This document shows positions 6,397-12,973 of a DNA stretch of 29,735 nucleotides, one piece after another (within the stretch, counting starts at the first letter, position 1; each line of letters starts with the position of its first letter). This DNA is from a virus. The DNA lies in the IMG/VR virus record IMGVR_UViG_3300025151_000197, positions 1 through 29,735 of that record. One strand, 5' to 3'. The position numbers were made by a program, and so were the translations under genes. The notes under the pieces were generated by a model. That model was not told the origin of the DNA. It saw nothing but the letters and a program-made list of their open reading frames with translations, and searched no databases.

Positions 6397-6780
6397 CTTG
6401 CGCTAACTCGCTTAGGTTTGAGGGTTACGCTTGCAAGGTTTGCGAAATAATAGCCATTTGCTTGGCAAGCTTTGCGAATGTTTGCGGATCTTGCCATTTA
6501 TACGGATTGTATTTTTCGCGCTTCTTTTTTCATATTGTATTTTTCCTACTCCTACTCGAAATGTATAGGCAACGCATCAACGCATCATGATATGATGATA
6601 CGTTATTTGCTCCTTGCGCTAACTGGTCATGCTTTCCGGTAGCTTTTCGCAAGGTTTGCGTGGCAAGGTTTCGCGAGCTTGTTTTGCCTTGGTTTTTGTA
6701 GACTTTTGAATTTCGCAAGGTTTCGTGCAAATTTCTTTTTCGCTTGCAATCCTCTAGTTTATGCGGGTTTCGCTAGGTTG
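6397..6780. repeat. Dispersed short repeats (CGCAAGGTTTGCG family and CTTGCGCTAACT pair)
   Basis: Variants of GCAAGGTTTGCG occur at 6430-6446, 6461-6476, 6648-6674 and 6713-6730, some in near-palindromic form. CTTGCGCTAACT occurs twice, at 6397-6408 and 6613-6624. ATTGTATTTTTC is repeated at 6506 and 6534. The stretch is AT-richer than its flanks. Together with the iteron array this looks like a multi-protein binding region such as an origin or control region. Confidence 0.65.
6583..6597. promoter_or_regulatory. Palindrome CATCATgatATGATG, operator-like
   Basis: Two perfect six-base half-sites are separated by three bases. It lies in the non-coding region about 200 bases before the -35 box of the next transcription unit. 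The size and symmetry fit a dimeric repressor site; a chance palindrome in AT-rich DNA is possible. Confidence 0.3.
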
Positions 6781-6793
6781 GCAAAAATAACTT

Positions 6794-6823
6794 TTGACAT
6801 TATCGTCTTTTTATGTCGATTCT
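6794..6823 (+). promoter_or_regulatory. Sigma70-type promoter candidate for the 6880-9509 genes
   Basis: A perfect TTGACA lies at 6794-6799. The best -10 at fitting distance is GATTCT (6818-6823, spacing 18), which is weak. The site lies about 60 bases before the first gene of the rightward early-type cluster, in a region otherwise without genes. Confidence 0.45.
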
Positions 6824-6879
6824 GATTCCACAAAGCGAGGGTCTGACTTTCGCAAAACAACTAAACCAGGGAGACTAAA

Positions 6880-7062
6880 ATGAGAATAAAACTAAAGCAA
6901 ACCTTCCATAACGCATGGGGCAACCGTTGGACGTGTTCGACGGCCATTGACACACTGGGGGTATATAAGAATGTAACCGTGCAACGCAATGGGCACTTGA
7001 AGACAAAGAAGGACTTGAAATGGGTTAAGGCAATCATGCTTGAACGCATAAAAGGAAATTAA
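6880..7062 (+). CDS. Small basic protein, unknown
   Basis: This 60-residue protein (MRIKLKQTFHNAWGNRW...) begins after a GGGAGA Shine-Dalgarno element and is the first gene of the rightward cluster, downstream of the promoter candidate. It is Lys/Arg-rich with a predicted beta-turn-helix pattern (YKNVTVQRNGHLKTKKDLKWVK). No family is recognised. It ends three bases before the next start, so both are probably co-translated. Confidence 0.7.
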   Translation: MRIKLKQTFHNAWGNRWTCSTAIDTLGVYKNVTVQRNGHLKTKKDLKWVKAIMLERIKGN

Positions 7063-7065
7063 ACC

Positions 7066-7437
7066 ATGAATCGAGGAAAACTAAAGGAGCGCATTCTTGC
7101 GCATGGCAAAGACCTTTTGCGTGCATATCCTGACGCAAAGGAGCAAGACCCGATAAAGCTTTGCAAAAAGCTTAGAAGGCTCGAAGTCAAAGCGCATGGC
7201 GCATCAACTGACCATTGCAATGGATTTATGGATTGTGAGCAATGGGAAGAAATCGGGCTTGATATCGTAAGCAAGCTAATTGCTTTGCTTAATCCCAAAG
7301 ACCCAAACGAGTTTTACGTCAATGGAGATCCGCGCGGGTACGCTTTGAAGATTGAGAGCGAAAGCGTAAAGGGGAGAAAGCTAGAGATCGAAAGAGATTG
7401 GGGAGGGTATGGAATCCTCGCACCGGATTTGTCATGA
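7066..7437 (+). CDS. Unknown accessory protein
   Basis: The 123-residue product is soluble and charged. Its N-terminal half is helical (MNRGKLKERILAHGKDLLRAYP, then KLCKKLRRLEVKAHG). It has two cysteines near the middle (HCNGFMDCEQW) and a C-terminal part with FYVNGDPRGYALKIESE that reads like a small beta sheet. This GDPRGYALKI pattern occurs in small phage and plasmid proteins of unknown function. The stop overlaps the ATG of the next small gene (ATGA). Confidence 0.7.
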   Translation: MNRGKLKERILAHGKDLLRAYPDAKEQDPIKLCKKLRRLEVKAHGASTDHCNGFMDCEQWEEIGLDIVSKLIALLNPKDPNEFYVNGDPRGYALKIESESVKGRKLEIERDWGGYGILAPDLS

Positions 7438-7520
7438 GCTACGACATACTTTTACTTTTACCCATGCTTTACGCCCTTTGGGTGATGCATGAGGACATAC
7501 TAAACAATAAGGAGGACTGA
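7434..7520 (+). CDS. Membrane micropeptide, 28 residues
   Basis: The ATG overlaps the previous stop (ATGA). The product, MSYDILLLLPMLYALWVMHE followed by an Asp/Asn/Lys-rich tail, is a single short hydrophobic helix. Its last codons form AAGGAGGAC, the ribosome binding site of the next gene at 7526, so the element has two uses. It could be a true membrane peptide or only a leader for coupling; expression data would decide. Confidence 0.45.
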   Translation: MSYDILLLLPMLYALWVMHEDILNNKED

Positions 7521-7525
7521 GGAAT

Positions 7526-7699
7526 ATGACACCACGCAAATTTAACGAGATCGTACCTGACGCAATGAGCGAGCTTACTCGCATGATTGAGAAAGGTAAG
7601 AGAGAGGCCAGAGAAGCGCGTTCCGTAGATCGTGGAACGATCCGCGTAAAGAGGAACGAGAAACGCGCGAGGCAATTAACCTTAGCTTTAAAACGCTAA
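7526..7699 (+). CDS. Small basic protein, 57 residues
   Basis: The ATG follows the strong AAGGAGGA site at 7509-7516. The product (MTPRKFNEIVPDAMSELTRM...) is helical and very rich in Arg/Lys, especially in the second half (IRVKRNEKRARQLTLALKR), which suggests nucleic-acid or host-protein binding. The family is unknown. It was missed by a 60-residue cut-off but has good start signals and fills the gap between its neighbours. Confidence 0.65.
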   Translation: MTPRKFNEIVPDAMSELTRMIEKGKREAREARSVDRGTIRVKRNEKRARQLTLALKR

Positions 7700-7709
7700 T
7701 AACTAAATA
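7694..7709 (+). promoter_or_regulatory. Leader motif CGCTAATAACTAAATA
   Basis: This is one member of a family of AU-rich leader elements (core AACTAAATA) found 15-30 bases before several starts in this cluster. Here it lies before the gene at 7731 and overlaps the end of the 57-residue gene. Confidence 0.4.
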
Positions 7710-7730
7710 GAGAGAGAAAGGACTGGAATT

Positions 7731-8045
7731 ATGAATAAGGACAAAACGATTGAGAAAGGAGCGGGGTTTACGCCTGGGCCGTGGAAGGTAGCGAATTATA
7801 ATTACATTAGGGGAACGATTTTTTCCGTTGCGGTAGCAATAGATTTGCCAGGGCAGGATGAGAAAGAGAAACAAGCAAACGCGCGACTGATTGCGTCTGC
7901 TCCTGAGCTTTACGCTCAATGCAAGTTGTTTGAAAGAATGCTTGCAAGTGGTGACTTGAGCGCAACGCATGACGGATTGACAAACTGCAATATGCTTGCC
8001 CGGTTGCGCGAGATCCTCGCCAACGTAGACGGGGGGGACGAATGA
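7731..8045 (+). CDS. Conserved phage protein of the TPGPW/NARLIASAPEL type
   Basis: The 104-residue protein shows the two hallmarks of a widespread phage/plasmid family of unknown function: an N-terminal FTPGPWKV block (residues 13-20) and a central KQANARLIASAPELYAQC block followed by a C-terminal helix. The family is normally found among early accessory genes. It starts after a GAAAGGA element, and its stop overlaps the next ATG (ATGA). The family match is from remembered motifs; no biochemical role is established. Confidence 0.8.
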   Translation: MNKDKTIEKGAGFTPGPWKVANYNYIRGTIFSVAVAIDLPGQDEKEKQANARLIASAPELYAQCKLFERMLASGDLSATHDGLTNCNMLARLREILANVDGGDE

Positions 8046-8251
8046 GCGAGGTAATAACGAGGAAACGCGCAAGAGAGTTGCGAATGCTTTGCTCTCCTTG
8101 GGCTTTCCAAGATTCCCGTTGTAAGGATTTCAAACCGGAAACCGAGCAAGAACGGGAACGGGTAAATGAAATATGGGCAAGGAGTCCAAGCGGTTTCTCT
8201 TCTTATTATTCCACGCTTTGCGAAATTGAACACGGGAGGGTGGAAGGATGA
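8042..8251 (+). CDS. Small charged protein, unknown
   Basis: The 69-residue product is Arg/Glu-rich with two cysteines (LRMLCSPWAF and SRCKDFKP) and a third near the C-terminus (STLCEIEHG). It is linked by ATGA overlaps on both sides, which supports translation. The family is not recognised. Confidence 0.65.
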   Translation: MSEVITRKRARELRMLCSPWAFQDSRCKDFKPETEQERERVNEIWARSPSGFSSYYSTLCEIEHGRVEG

Positions 8252-8430
8252 GCGAGCAACCTACTGAAGAGGACTTTCAAGACGCGCTTGCAAACTTTCA
8301 AACCTTGGTGCGGGGTTCAAACGAGCAGGAATATCAGATTTACCTCGATCTTGCGAACGATGGAAAGGGCGGGGACATTTGCAATGATGGAAAACCCCTA
8401 AAAACCTTTGAAGAATGGCTGGCAAGCTGA
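8248..8430 (+). CDS. Small acidic protein, unknown
   Basis: The 60-residue product (MSEQPTEEDFQDALANFQTL...) is acidic, helical in the first half, and ends KTFEEWLAS. It is linked to the previous gene by an ATGA overlap. The family is not recognised; such small acidic proteins are common in phage early regions. Confidence 0.65.
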   Translation: MSEQPTEEDFQDALANFQTLVRGSNEQEYQIYLDLANDGKGGDICNDGKPLKTFEEWLAS

Positions 8431-8543
8431 CTTTTGTTCCAGTCCTAGTCCTGCCCTCGCGGGGTGCGATTCCTCGCGGGGGTTTAGGGAAGGGCTTGAA
8501 CGCTAAAATAACTAAATAAGAAACAAGGAGAAATTAAGGACTA
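8431..8543 (+). other. Intergenic gap with direct repeat CCTCGCGGGG and leader motif
   Basis: CCTCGCGGGG occurs at 8454-8463 and again at 8472-8481, separated by eight bases. No strong terminator stem with a T-run is visible. The gap ends with CGCTAAAATAACTAAATAAG (8501-8520), the same leader family as at 7694, and an AAGGAGAAA ribosome site. Confidence 0.5.
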
Positions 8544-9236
8544 ATGAAATTACTATCGGACAATAACAAAATTTCCAAGGGCGTGGCTTTTGGATACTAT
8601 ACGCAGGGCGTTCACCTTAGCCCGTACAAGAAGAGCGGGAGAAACGTTTGCCCTTGGGCTAGCAAGGGTTGCGCATTGGCTTGCCTTGATACTGCGGGAA
8701 TGGGTGCATTTTCTAACGTGCAGCAATCAAGGATTAAAAAGACCAATTTCTTTTTTGAGGACAAGCAAGGATTCTTTTGCAAACTGGTGAAAGAGATAGA
8801 GCTTGCGGTAAAACGCGCGGACAAGAAGGGATTAACCCCTTGCTTCCGGTTGAATCTTACAAGCGATTTGCCTTGGGAAGGTATCAGAAACGCGGATCGT
8901 AAAACGATCTTCGAGCTTTTCCCAAACGTGCAATTTTACGATTACACTAAGGGCTTTTCACGCATGAAGGCTTTTCTTGATGGCAAGATGCCAAGCAATT
9001 ACCACTTGACCTTTTCGCGTAGTGAAGAGAACCAAGCGCATTGTGAGATCATCCTTGCTTTAGGCGGGAACGTGGCTTGCGTATTTCGCAATCAATTACC
9101 TAAGCGCTGGCAAGGCAAGCGCGTTGTGAATGGTGATGAGTCCGATTTGCGATTTAATGACCCGCAAGGGTGCATAGTCGGACTGGTTGAGAAAGGACGG
9201 GCAAAGAAAGATGAATCCAGTTTTGTTCTTAACTGA
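8544..9236 (+). CDS. Conserved phage protein with N-terminal cysteine cluster (DUF7227-like)
   Basis: The 230-residue protein opens with MKLLSDNNKISKG, an AFGYYTQGVHLSPY block and then CPWASKGCALAC (Cys36, Cys43, Cys47). Later come FRLNLTSDLPWE, FYDYTKGFSRM and YHLTFSRSEEN. I recall these blocks from a widespread phage family of unknown function; the cysteines could hold a metal. They resemble a nucleotide- or metal-binding fold only loosely, so no reaction is claimed. The gene has its own leader motif and ribosome site. Its length is in the usual range for the family as I remember it. Confidence 0.75.
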   Translation: MKLLSDNNKISKGVAFGYYTQGVHLSPYKKSGRNVCPWASKGCALACLDTAGMGAFSNVQQSRIKKTNFFFEDKQGFFCKLVKEIELAVKRADKKGLTPCFRLNLTSDLPWEGIRNADRKTIFELFPNVQFYDYTKGFSRMKAFLDGKMPSNYHLTFSRSEENQAHCEIILALGGNVACVFRNQLPKRWQGKRVVNGDESDLRFNDPQGCIVGLVEKGRAKKDESSFVLN

Positions 9237-9254
9237 TGACCAGGAAAAACAAAA

Positions 9255-9269
9255 AACTAAATAAGGAGG
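9255..9269 (+). promoter_or_regulatory. Leader motif AACTAAATAAGGAGG
   Basis: The motif contains AACTAAATA followed directly by the strong ribosome binding site AAGGAGG, ten bases before the start at 9279. It shares AACTAAATAA with the leaders at 7701 and 8510, and a shorter AACTAAA copy lies at 6859. Confidence 0.45.
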
Positions 9270-9278
9270 AAACGAGCA

Positions 9279-9509
9279 ATGGATAAGGACAAGGAACTGG
9301 AGGAAGCGGGGGAATTCGTAAAGGAGTTGTATGAATGGTCACCTTTGGATGCCATGATTGATGACTACAAAGAGAAAGATGAGCGCGATGACGAGGAGTT
9401 ATTGAGCTACATGATATGGTTTCGCGGGCAAGTTCTTGATTTCATTGAGAAACACGCGAAGAAAGACGAGCCGGAAAAGGCGCAAGACAGGAAAGGAGAA
9501 ACGGAATGA
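9279..9509 (+). CDS. Small acidic helical protein
   Basis: The 76-residue product is strongly acidic (KDKELEEAGEFVKELYEW, then KEKDERDDEELLSYM) with a central aromatic helix (YMIWFRGQVLDFIEKHA). The excellent ribosome site AAGGAGG and conserved leader suggest high translation. It is the last plus-strand gene before the convergent minus-strand replication operon. The family is unknown. Confidence 0.7.
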   Translation: MDKDKELEEAGEFVKELYEWSPLDAMIDDYKEKDERDDEELLSYMIWFRGQVLDFIEKHAKKDEPEKAQDRKGETE

Positions 9510-9634
9510 ATCCCTAAGCACCCCTCAAAAGGCGTTTGATGTAAAACATGAGTCTTTACCCTCCTCGAAGGAGAAAAGCCCTTCTAGGCACTCTCAGGGA
9601 CACGCAAAGGCTACTCTAGCAGATCCATCCATGC
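9510..9634. other. Convergent intergenic region
   Basis: Plus-strand early-type genes and the minus-strand replication operon end here, facing each other. A terminator would be expected, but the only stem I see is CTCCT-CGA-AGGAG (about 9571-9583) followed by four A residues on the plus strand, which is weak in either direction. A 23-codon ATG frame at 9549 is present but has no ribosome site and is not called. Confidence 0.5.
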
Positions 9635-10900
9635 TCAGAAAGGAGGCTTGTCATCATTCAAGCGAGGCTCGACGTATGAAGAGAAGCGTCCTAGAGGTTT
9701 CTCAAAGGTACTGTATGACACGCCAGTCTGTCCTCCTCGGTTCTTCGCGAGGTGCATCCATATGCAATCGTTCTCCCGGTCAATCTCTTTCTCTCGGTGC
9801 AAGAGGATTACCGCATCCGCATCCTGCTCGATCGAACCGGACTCGCGCAGATCGGAAAGCGAAGGCTTGCGTCCATCCTTTGCGTTGGATCTGTTTAGCT
9901 GGCTCAACGCGAGTACGGGGATTTCATATTCCATTGCCATCGCTTTGAGGCTTCGAGAAATGTGCGATACTTCCTGCACTCGCGAATCGTAACCATCGCT
10001 TGTGAGCAATTGCAAGTAATCCACCACCGCAAATCCTAGTTCTCCTTCGAGCCTTTGCTGAGCGAGAAACGCGCCCAACGCTTCGAGGGTTGCCTTGTTG
10101 TCATCCTTGAAAGTTATGGGCCAGCCCTTCATCGCTTTCGCGGTATCCGAAAGCTTGGTCTTCTCCTGGGCAGTAAGCTTGCCCGCTTCCGTGGGACGAG
10201 AAACCCCGCTTGCGTTGGAAAGCAAACGCCCTGAGCATTCAGTCGCGCTCATTTCCAAAGATACGTAACTCGTCCTTATTCCTTTGCGGGACGCTTGGAG
10301 GGTGACGTGCATGGCGAGGGCGCTCTTCCCTACACCCGGTCTTGCTCCGAGAACGTAAAGCTTGCCATTCTGTAAACCTCCTCCGAGATGAGCGTCAAGC
10401 TTTGGGAATCCAGTACTTATCGCGCTTGCTTGTCCGGCATCGAGAGAAAGGTACTCCGCATGAGCTTCTTGCGATGCGTCCTTAACGTGAACCTGTCCCT
10501 TGCGTTTTGAAAGCGACTTCGCTACGGATGCGGTAAAACCGCTTGCGATTTGCTCGGCGCTCTTCTCTGCGTTGAGTTCGTCATTCGCAACCAGGAGGGC
10601 GCGTTCAACCGCACGATGATTGCGATGCTCGATAAGATGATCGACGTAGCGCGTGATCTTTCCACCTCCGTACTGCTGAGAGATGGAAGAAATCGCATCC
10701 GTACTTTCGGGCAACTCCATCATGCAATCAACGTCATTGCAATCAGGTGCGAGCTTTCCGATTACCTCGAATATGCTTTGACGCTCAGGAGAAGAGAAAT
10801 CTTCTTGCGTGAGATGTTCGAGCGCCTGGGCCGCGCTCCTTCCCGTCTCGTCCCTCATCGCGGATGCGAGTACCGCAATCTCTGCCAAATCGTAATCCAT
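9635..10900 (-). CDS. dnaB: Replicative DNA helicase, DnaB-like
   Basis: The 421-residue protein starts at an ATG at 10900 that overlaps the stop of the upstream gene (TAATG); upstream codons in the same frame are overlap sequence. It has an N-terminal helical domain and a RecA-type C-terminal domain with Walker A GARPGVGKS (185-193), SLEMSATE (214-221, motif H1a region), Walker B VVDYLQLL (292-299), LSQLNR (332-337, sensor) and DLRESGSIEQDADAVILLHR (350-369). These are the DnaB family motifs in order. It is a ring helicase that unwinds the fork in the 5' to 3' direction. It is the last gene of the operon. Confidence 0.92.
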   Translation of the reverse strand: MDYDLAEIAVLASAMRDETGRSAAQALEHLTQEDFSSPERQSIFEVIGKLAPDCNDVDCMMELPESTDAISSISQQYGGGKITRYVDHLIEHRNHRAVERALLVANDELNAEKSAEQIASGFTASVAKSLSKRKGQVHVKDASQEAHAEYLSLDAGQASAISTGFPKLDAHLGGGLQNGKLYVLGARPGVGKSALAMHVTLQASRKGIRTSYVSLEMSATECSGRLLSNASGVSRPTEAGKLTAQEKTKLSDTAKAMKGWPITFKDDNKATLEALGAFLAQQRLEGELGFAVVDYLQLLTSDGYDSRVQEVSHISRSLKAMAMEYEIPVLALSQLNRSNAKDGRKPSLSDLRESGSIEQDADAVILLHREKEIDRENDCIWMHLAKNRGGQTGVSYSTFEKPLGRFSSYVEPRLNDDKPPF

Positions 10901-11358
10901 TAAAATTCGTGAAGGTCGGGTTCTGAGTTGCCCTTTTTCAGATCGGGAAACCTTTCGGGTATCCAGCCACGACAAGCGTTGCGAAAGGTACGTTCCCAAT
11001 CCGCTTTGACCTCACCCTTTCCCTTCGCCCAGTCAATGAATACCTCCAATGCTCTCTCGTAGTTCAACCCCTCGTCCTGCGCAATGCTTCGAGGAGGGGA
11101 GAAATCATCGGGAATTTGCGAAGCTTTCTTCTTCCGCGATTTGGGACTTTTTACGGCAGGGGGCGCTATATTGTTTAATACAGTATTTACGGAGTAAATG
11201 CCGCGCCTACGCGCGCGGTGCAGGTTTTTGGATAGATAACGGATAATCAACGGCGTTATTGCGGATGATGGCGTTTGTCCAAATAGCTCGCAATATTCAT
11301 CGAGAATCTTGTTCGCTTGATCCGGAAATCGTATTCTCTTTTCGTTGGACTTGCTCAT
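10900..11358 (-). CDS. Replication protein, possible helicase loader/initiator
   Basis: I choose the ATG at 11358 (MSKSNEKRIRFPDQ), which follows GGGGG and overlaps the stop of the micropeptide gene (ATGA). The product has 152 residues. The middle is basic (SPKSRKKKA), and the C-terminus has FIDWAKGKGEVKADWERTF and RNACRGWIPERF. These recall the C-terminal DW...WR.W motif of phage replication proteins and DnaT-like loaders, which feed the helicase onto DNA. Its position directly before DnaB supports this role. No ATPase motif is visible, so it would not be a DnaC-type AAA+ loader. Confidence 0.6.
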   Translation of the reverse strand: MSKSNEKRIRFPDQANKILDEYCELFGQTPSSAITPLIIRYLSKNLHRARRRGIYSVNTVLNNIAPPAVKSPKSRKKKASQIPDDFSPPRSIAQDEGLNYERALEVFIDWAKGKGEVKADWERTFRNACRGWIPERFPDLKKGNSEPDLHEF

Positions 11359-11486
11359 GAGAATACCCCCATCAAAGTCAGTACGAACATGAGGATCATG
11401 TAGGCGAATAGTGTGCAAGCCAGTAGGAACAAGGCGTGCAAACCGATTTTGTTTAATATCTTTACCAATCTTTTAGTCATTTTCAT
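11355..11486 (-). CDS. Membrane micropeptide, 43 residues
   Basis: This short frame was found in the gap between two larger ones. It begins with an ATG that overlaps the stop of the upstream gene (ATGA) and ends at a TGA that overlaps the start of the replication protein (ATGA). The product has a basic N-terminus (MKMTKRLVKILNKIG) and a hydrophobic segment of about 25 residues (ALFLLACTLFAYMILMFV and on), fitting one membrane helix. The location inside the replication operon is odd; it might anchor replication to the membrane, but this is an inference. Confidence 0.6.
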   Translation of the reverse strand: MKMTKRLVKILNKIGLHALFLLACTLFAYMILMFVLTLMGVFS

Positions 11487-11665
11487 TTGTGTGTTTTTGT
11501 GAATTCTTTCCAATGTCGGACGATGAAAAGCCATGCTTCCTCATCATTCACAACCTGGTCTAGTTGCCAACAATTATCCGAGATTACTCCGTAATCTTGT
11601 AGGTATTCTAGGATGTTTGACGGATGTTTGACGTACTCTATGGATAACCATTCTAGCCTGTTCAT
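11483..11665 (-). CDS. Small protein, unknown
   Basis: The 60-residue product (MNRLEWLSIEYVKHPSNIL...) contains several aromatic residues (WQLDQVV, AWLFIVRHWKEF) and looks like a compact helical protein. It overlaps both neighbours by four bases (ATGA), which supports translation. The family is not recognised. Confidence 0.65.
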   Translation of the reverse strand: MNRLEWLSIEYVKHPSNILEYLQDYGVISDNCWQLDQVVNDEEAWLFIVRHWKEFTKTHK

Positions 11666-12096
11666 AGCGTATGCACCTTCTCCGCATATCGCTTGATCGT
11701 CTTCACCGGAACAAGGTATGCTTCCTTTTGTTTTACGTCTCCCTTGCCTACGAATTTCGCAGGGCGCAAACGTTCCTTTTTGATGAGCTTGCGGATCGTT
11801 TCGGGTTGCATGAATATGTACTCCTCACCCGTATGAAAGATCCACCAGTCTGCGGTAGTTGTACTTAGCCCCGAAGGTCTTCCTCCGAATGCTATTTCCA
11901 CCACCAGGTTGCCGCTATATCTGCTCTTCCAATCCTGCTTGACCTCATACGCCTGCTTGGTATTCGCATTGAAGAAATCGTAACCCTTGAAGTATCCGGG
12001 GATGGGGACAGGGAAGTGACCTTGCGCTCGCATGAACGCCATTACCTCCTCTTCCCTGTCCTTCCCTACCCCTAAGCTATTCTCGAACTCCGCCAT
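11662..12096 (-). CDS. PD-(D/E)XK nuclease-like protein
   Basis: This 144-residue protein shows the layout of a small PD-(D/E)XK endonuclease: a helix with Glu16 (KDREEEVMAFMR), a strand with Asp40 (FKGYDFFN), and the EVK core at residues 51-53 (AYEVKQD) followed by strands and TTTADWWIFH. These residues would bind one or two metal ions. Phage relatives include Holliday-junction resolvases and single-strand nucleases. The gene overlaps the RuvC-like gene by 20 bases, and the two could be alternative or joint recombination nucleases. The exact substrate is not deducible. Confidence 0.7.
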   Translation of the reverse strand: MAEFENSLGVGKDREEEVMAFMRAQGHFPVPIPGYFKGYDFFNANTKQAYEVKQDWKSRYSGNLVVEIAFGGRPSGLSTTTADWWIFHTGEEYIFMQPETIRKLIKKERLRPAKFVGKGDVKQKEAYLVPVKTIKRYAEKVHTL

Positions 12097-12553
12097 CCAA
12101 GTTCACAAAGTAGTGCGCTATGAGTATTGCATCTGCGGTGGCCAAGGTAATCTCTTTGCCCAAGTCGGGATACAACCTCGATGCATGATCCTTGAGTATC
12201 CGTTTGCGTTGCGCCCCTGACGTCTTTGCCAAGCCTCCCAAGCCCTTTTGCCAGGTCTTTGGGGGTACGAGGTGGCAGGGGATCTTCAAACCCCTTGCAA
12301 GCCCCTCGTAGAAGCCACAAGACTTGCCTAGCTTAAAGCCCGTGCTTGATGGTATGTTCTTCCCCGCAAACGGAGGTACGTCCTCAAGTACGAATTCAAG
12401 CGTGGAATCGGGATCGTGCATTAAGTCAAACACGTCGGAGGTGAAGTCCGACAAGCTCGTAAACTTCCAAGCCTGTATCATTTGTCCACCTATCCATTGA
12501 CAAAATCCACCACTCGCACCCGGATCGATTGCTATTATGCATCGCTCACTCAT
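12077..12553 (-). CDS. ruvC: RuvC-like Holliday junction resolvase
   Basis: The 158-residue RNase-H-fold enzyme begins with CIIAIDPGASGGF, where Asp10 is the first catalytic acid. Glu57 (LEFVLEDVPP) and Asp141 (LATADAILIAHY) complete a DED-type active site, and LYPDLGKEI lies in between. RuvC enzymes cut four-way junctions to allow packaging of branched phage DNA. Its length is close to bacterial RuvC (about 170 residues). It overlaps its neighbours on both sides, placing it firmly in the recombination operon with RecE-like and SSB-like genes. Confidence 0.85.
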   Translation of the reverse strand: MSERCIIAIDPGASGGFCQWIGGQMIQAWKFTSLSDFTSDVFDLMHDPDSTLEFVLEDVPPFAGKNIPSSTGFKLGKSCGFYEGLARGLKIPCHLVPPKTWQKGLGGLAKTSGAQRKRILKDHASRLYPDLGKEITLATADAILIAHYFVNLDGGVRE

Positions 12554-12749
12554 CGACCACCTCCTTGAATGCTATCGTGAAACCAGGATCGGACTGATCG
12601 CCAGTATCATCGTCAAGCAATTCTATGAGTTGTTCGATAAGCGCTTGTTGAACAACTGCCGCATTCGTCCAATCGGCATTCTCGATATGTTGCTTTGCAA
12701 ACTGCGCGCCTTGTTTTAATCTTCGTATTCTTTCTAATCTACTAACCAT
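12546..12749 (-). CDS. Small helical protein, unknown
   Basis: The 67-residue product (MVSRLERIRRLKQGAQFA...) has a basic N-terminal helix and an acidic middle (IELLDDDTGDQSDPG). It overlaps the RuvC-like start by eight bases and the upstream gene by 16. It could be a small partner of the resolvase or of the exonuclease, but no motif supports a role. Confidence 0.6.
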   Translation of the reverse strand: MVSRLERIRRLKQGAQFAKQHIENADWTNAAVVQQALIEQLIELLDDDTGDQSDPGFTIAFKEVVDE

Positions 12750-12973
12750 TTTTCAGTCTCTCCGTGACTACCCTCGTTTTTCATGAACGCTTTCAGTTCC
12801 TTCTCACTCCACGCCCATTGCACGCCTCCTTGTCCCGACCCGCCCTTCAAGCGGAAGCACGTCAATTCCACGTCTTCGGATTCATGCAGTTGCTTTAGGC
12901 TATTAACGGAGCGATACCCGGTAAGTTCCATAGCTTTCTTGGAGGTCAATAACTTCACTACCTTGCCACTCAT
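12734..12973 (-). CDS. Small DNA-binding protein (winged-helix/excisionase-like)
   Basis: The 79-residue product begins KLLTSKKAMELTGYRSVNSLKQL, a helix-turn-helix with the TGYRS turn seen in excisionase or MerR-like domains, followed by a wing-like strand (VELTCFRLKGG) and KELKAFMKN. It could act as a recombination directionality factor with the integrase in this operon or as a local regulator. The start overlaps the exonuclease stop (ATGA). The function is inferred from shape only. Confidence 0.6.
   Translation of the reverse strand: MSGKVVKLLTSKKAMELTGYRSVNSLKQLHESEDVELTCFRLKGGSGQGGVQWAWSEKELKAFMKNEGSHGETEKWLVD

Noticed and set aside
6530-6730. Minus-strand 66-codon frame in the repeat region
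   Set aside because: It starts with TTG without a ribosome site, covers repeats and has no domain-like features.
8454-8481. Intrinsic terminator in the gap at 8431-8543
   Set aside because: CCTCGCGGGG is repeated in direct, not inverted, orientation, so no long stem forms.
9549-9620. Plus-strand 23-codon frame beginning MSLYPPRRRK
   Set aside because: No ribosome binding site and no coupling to another gene; it lies in a convergent gap.
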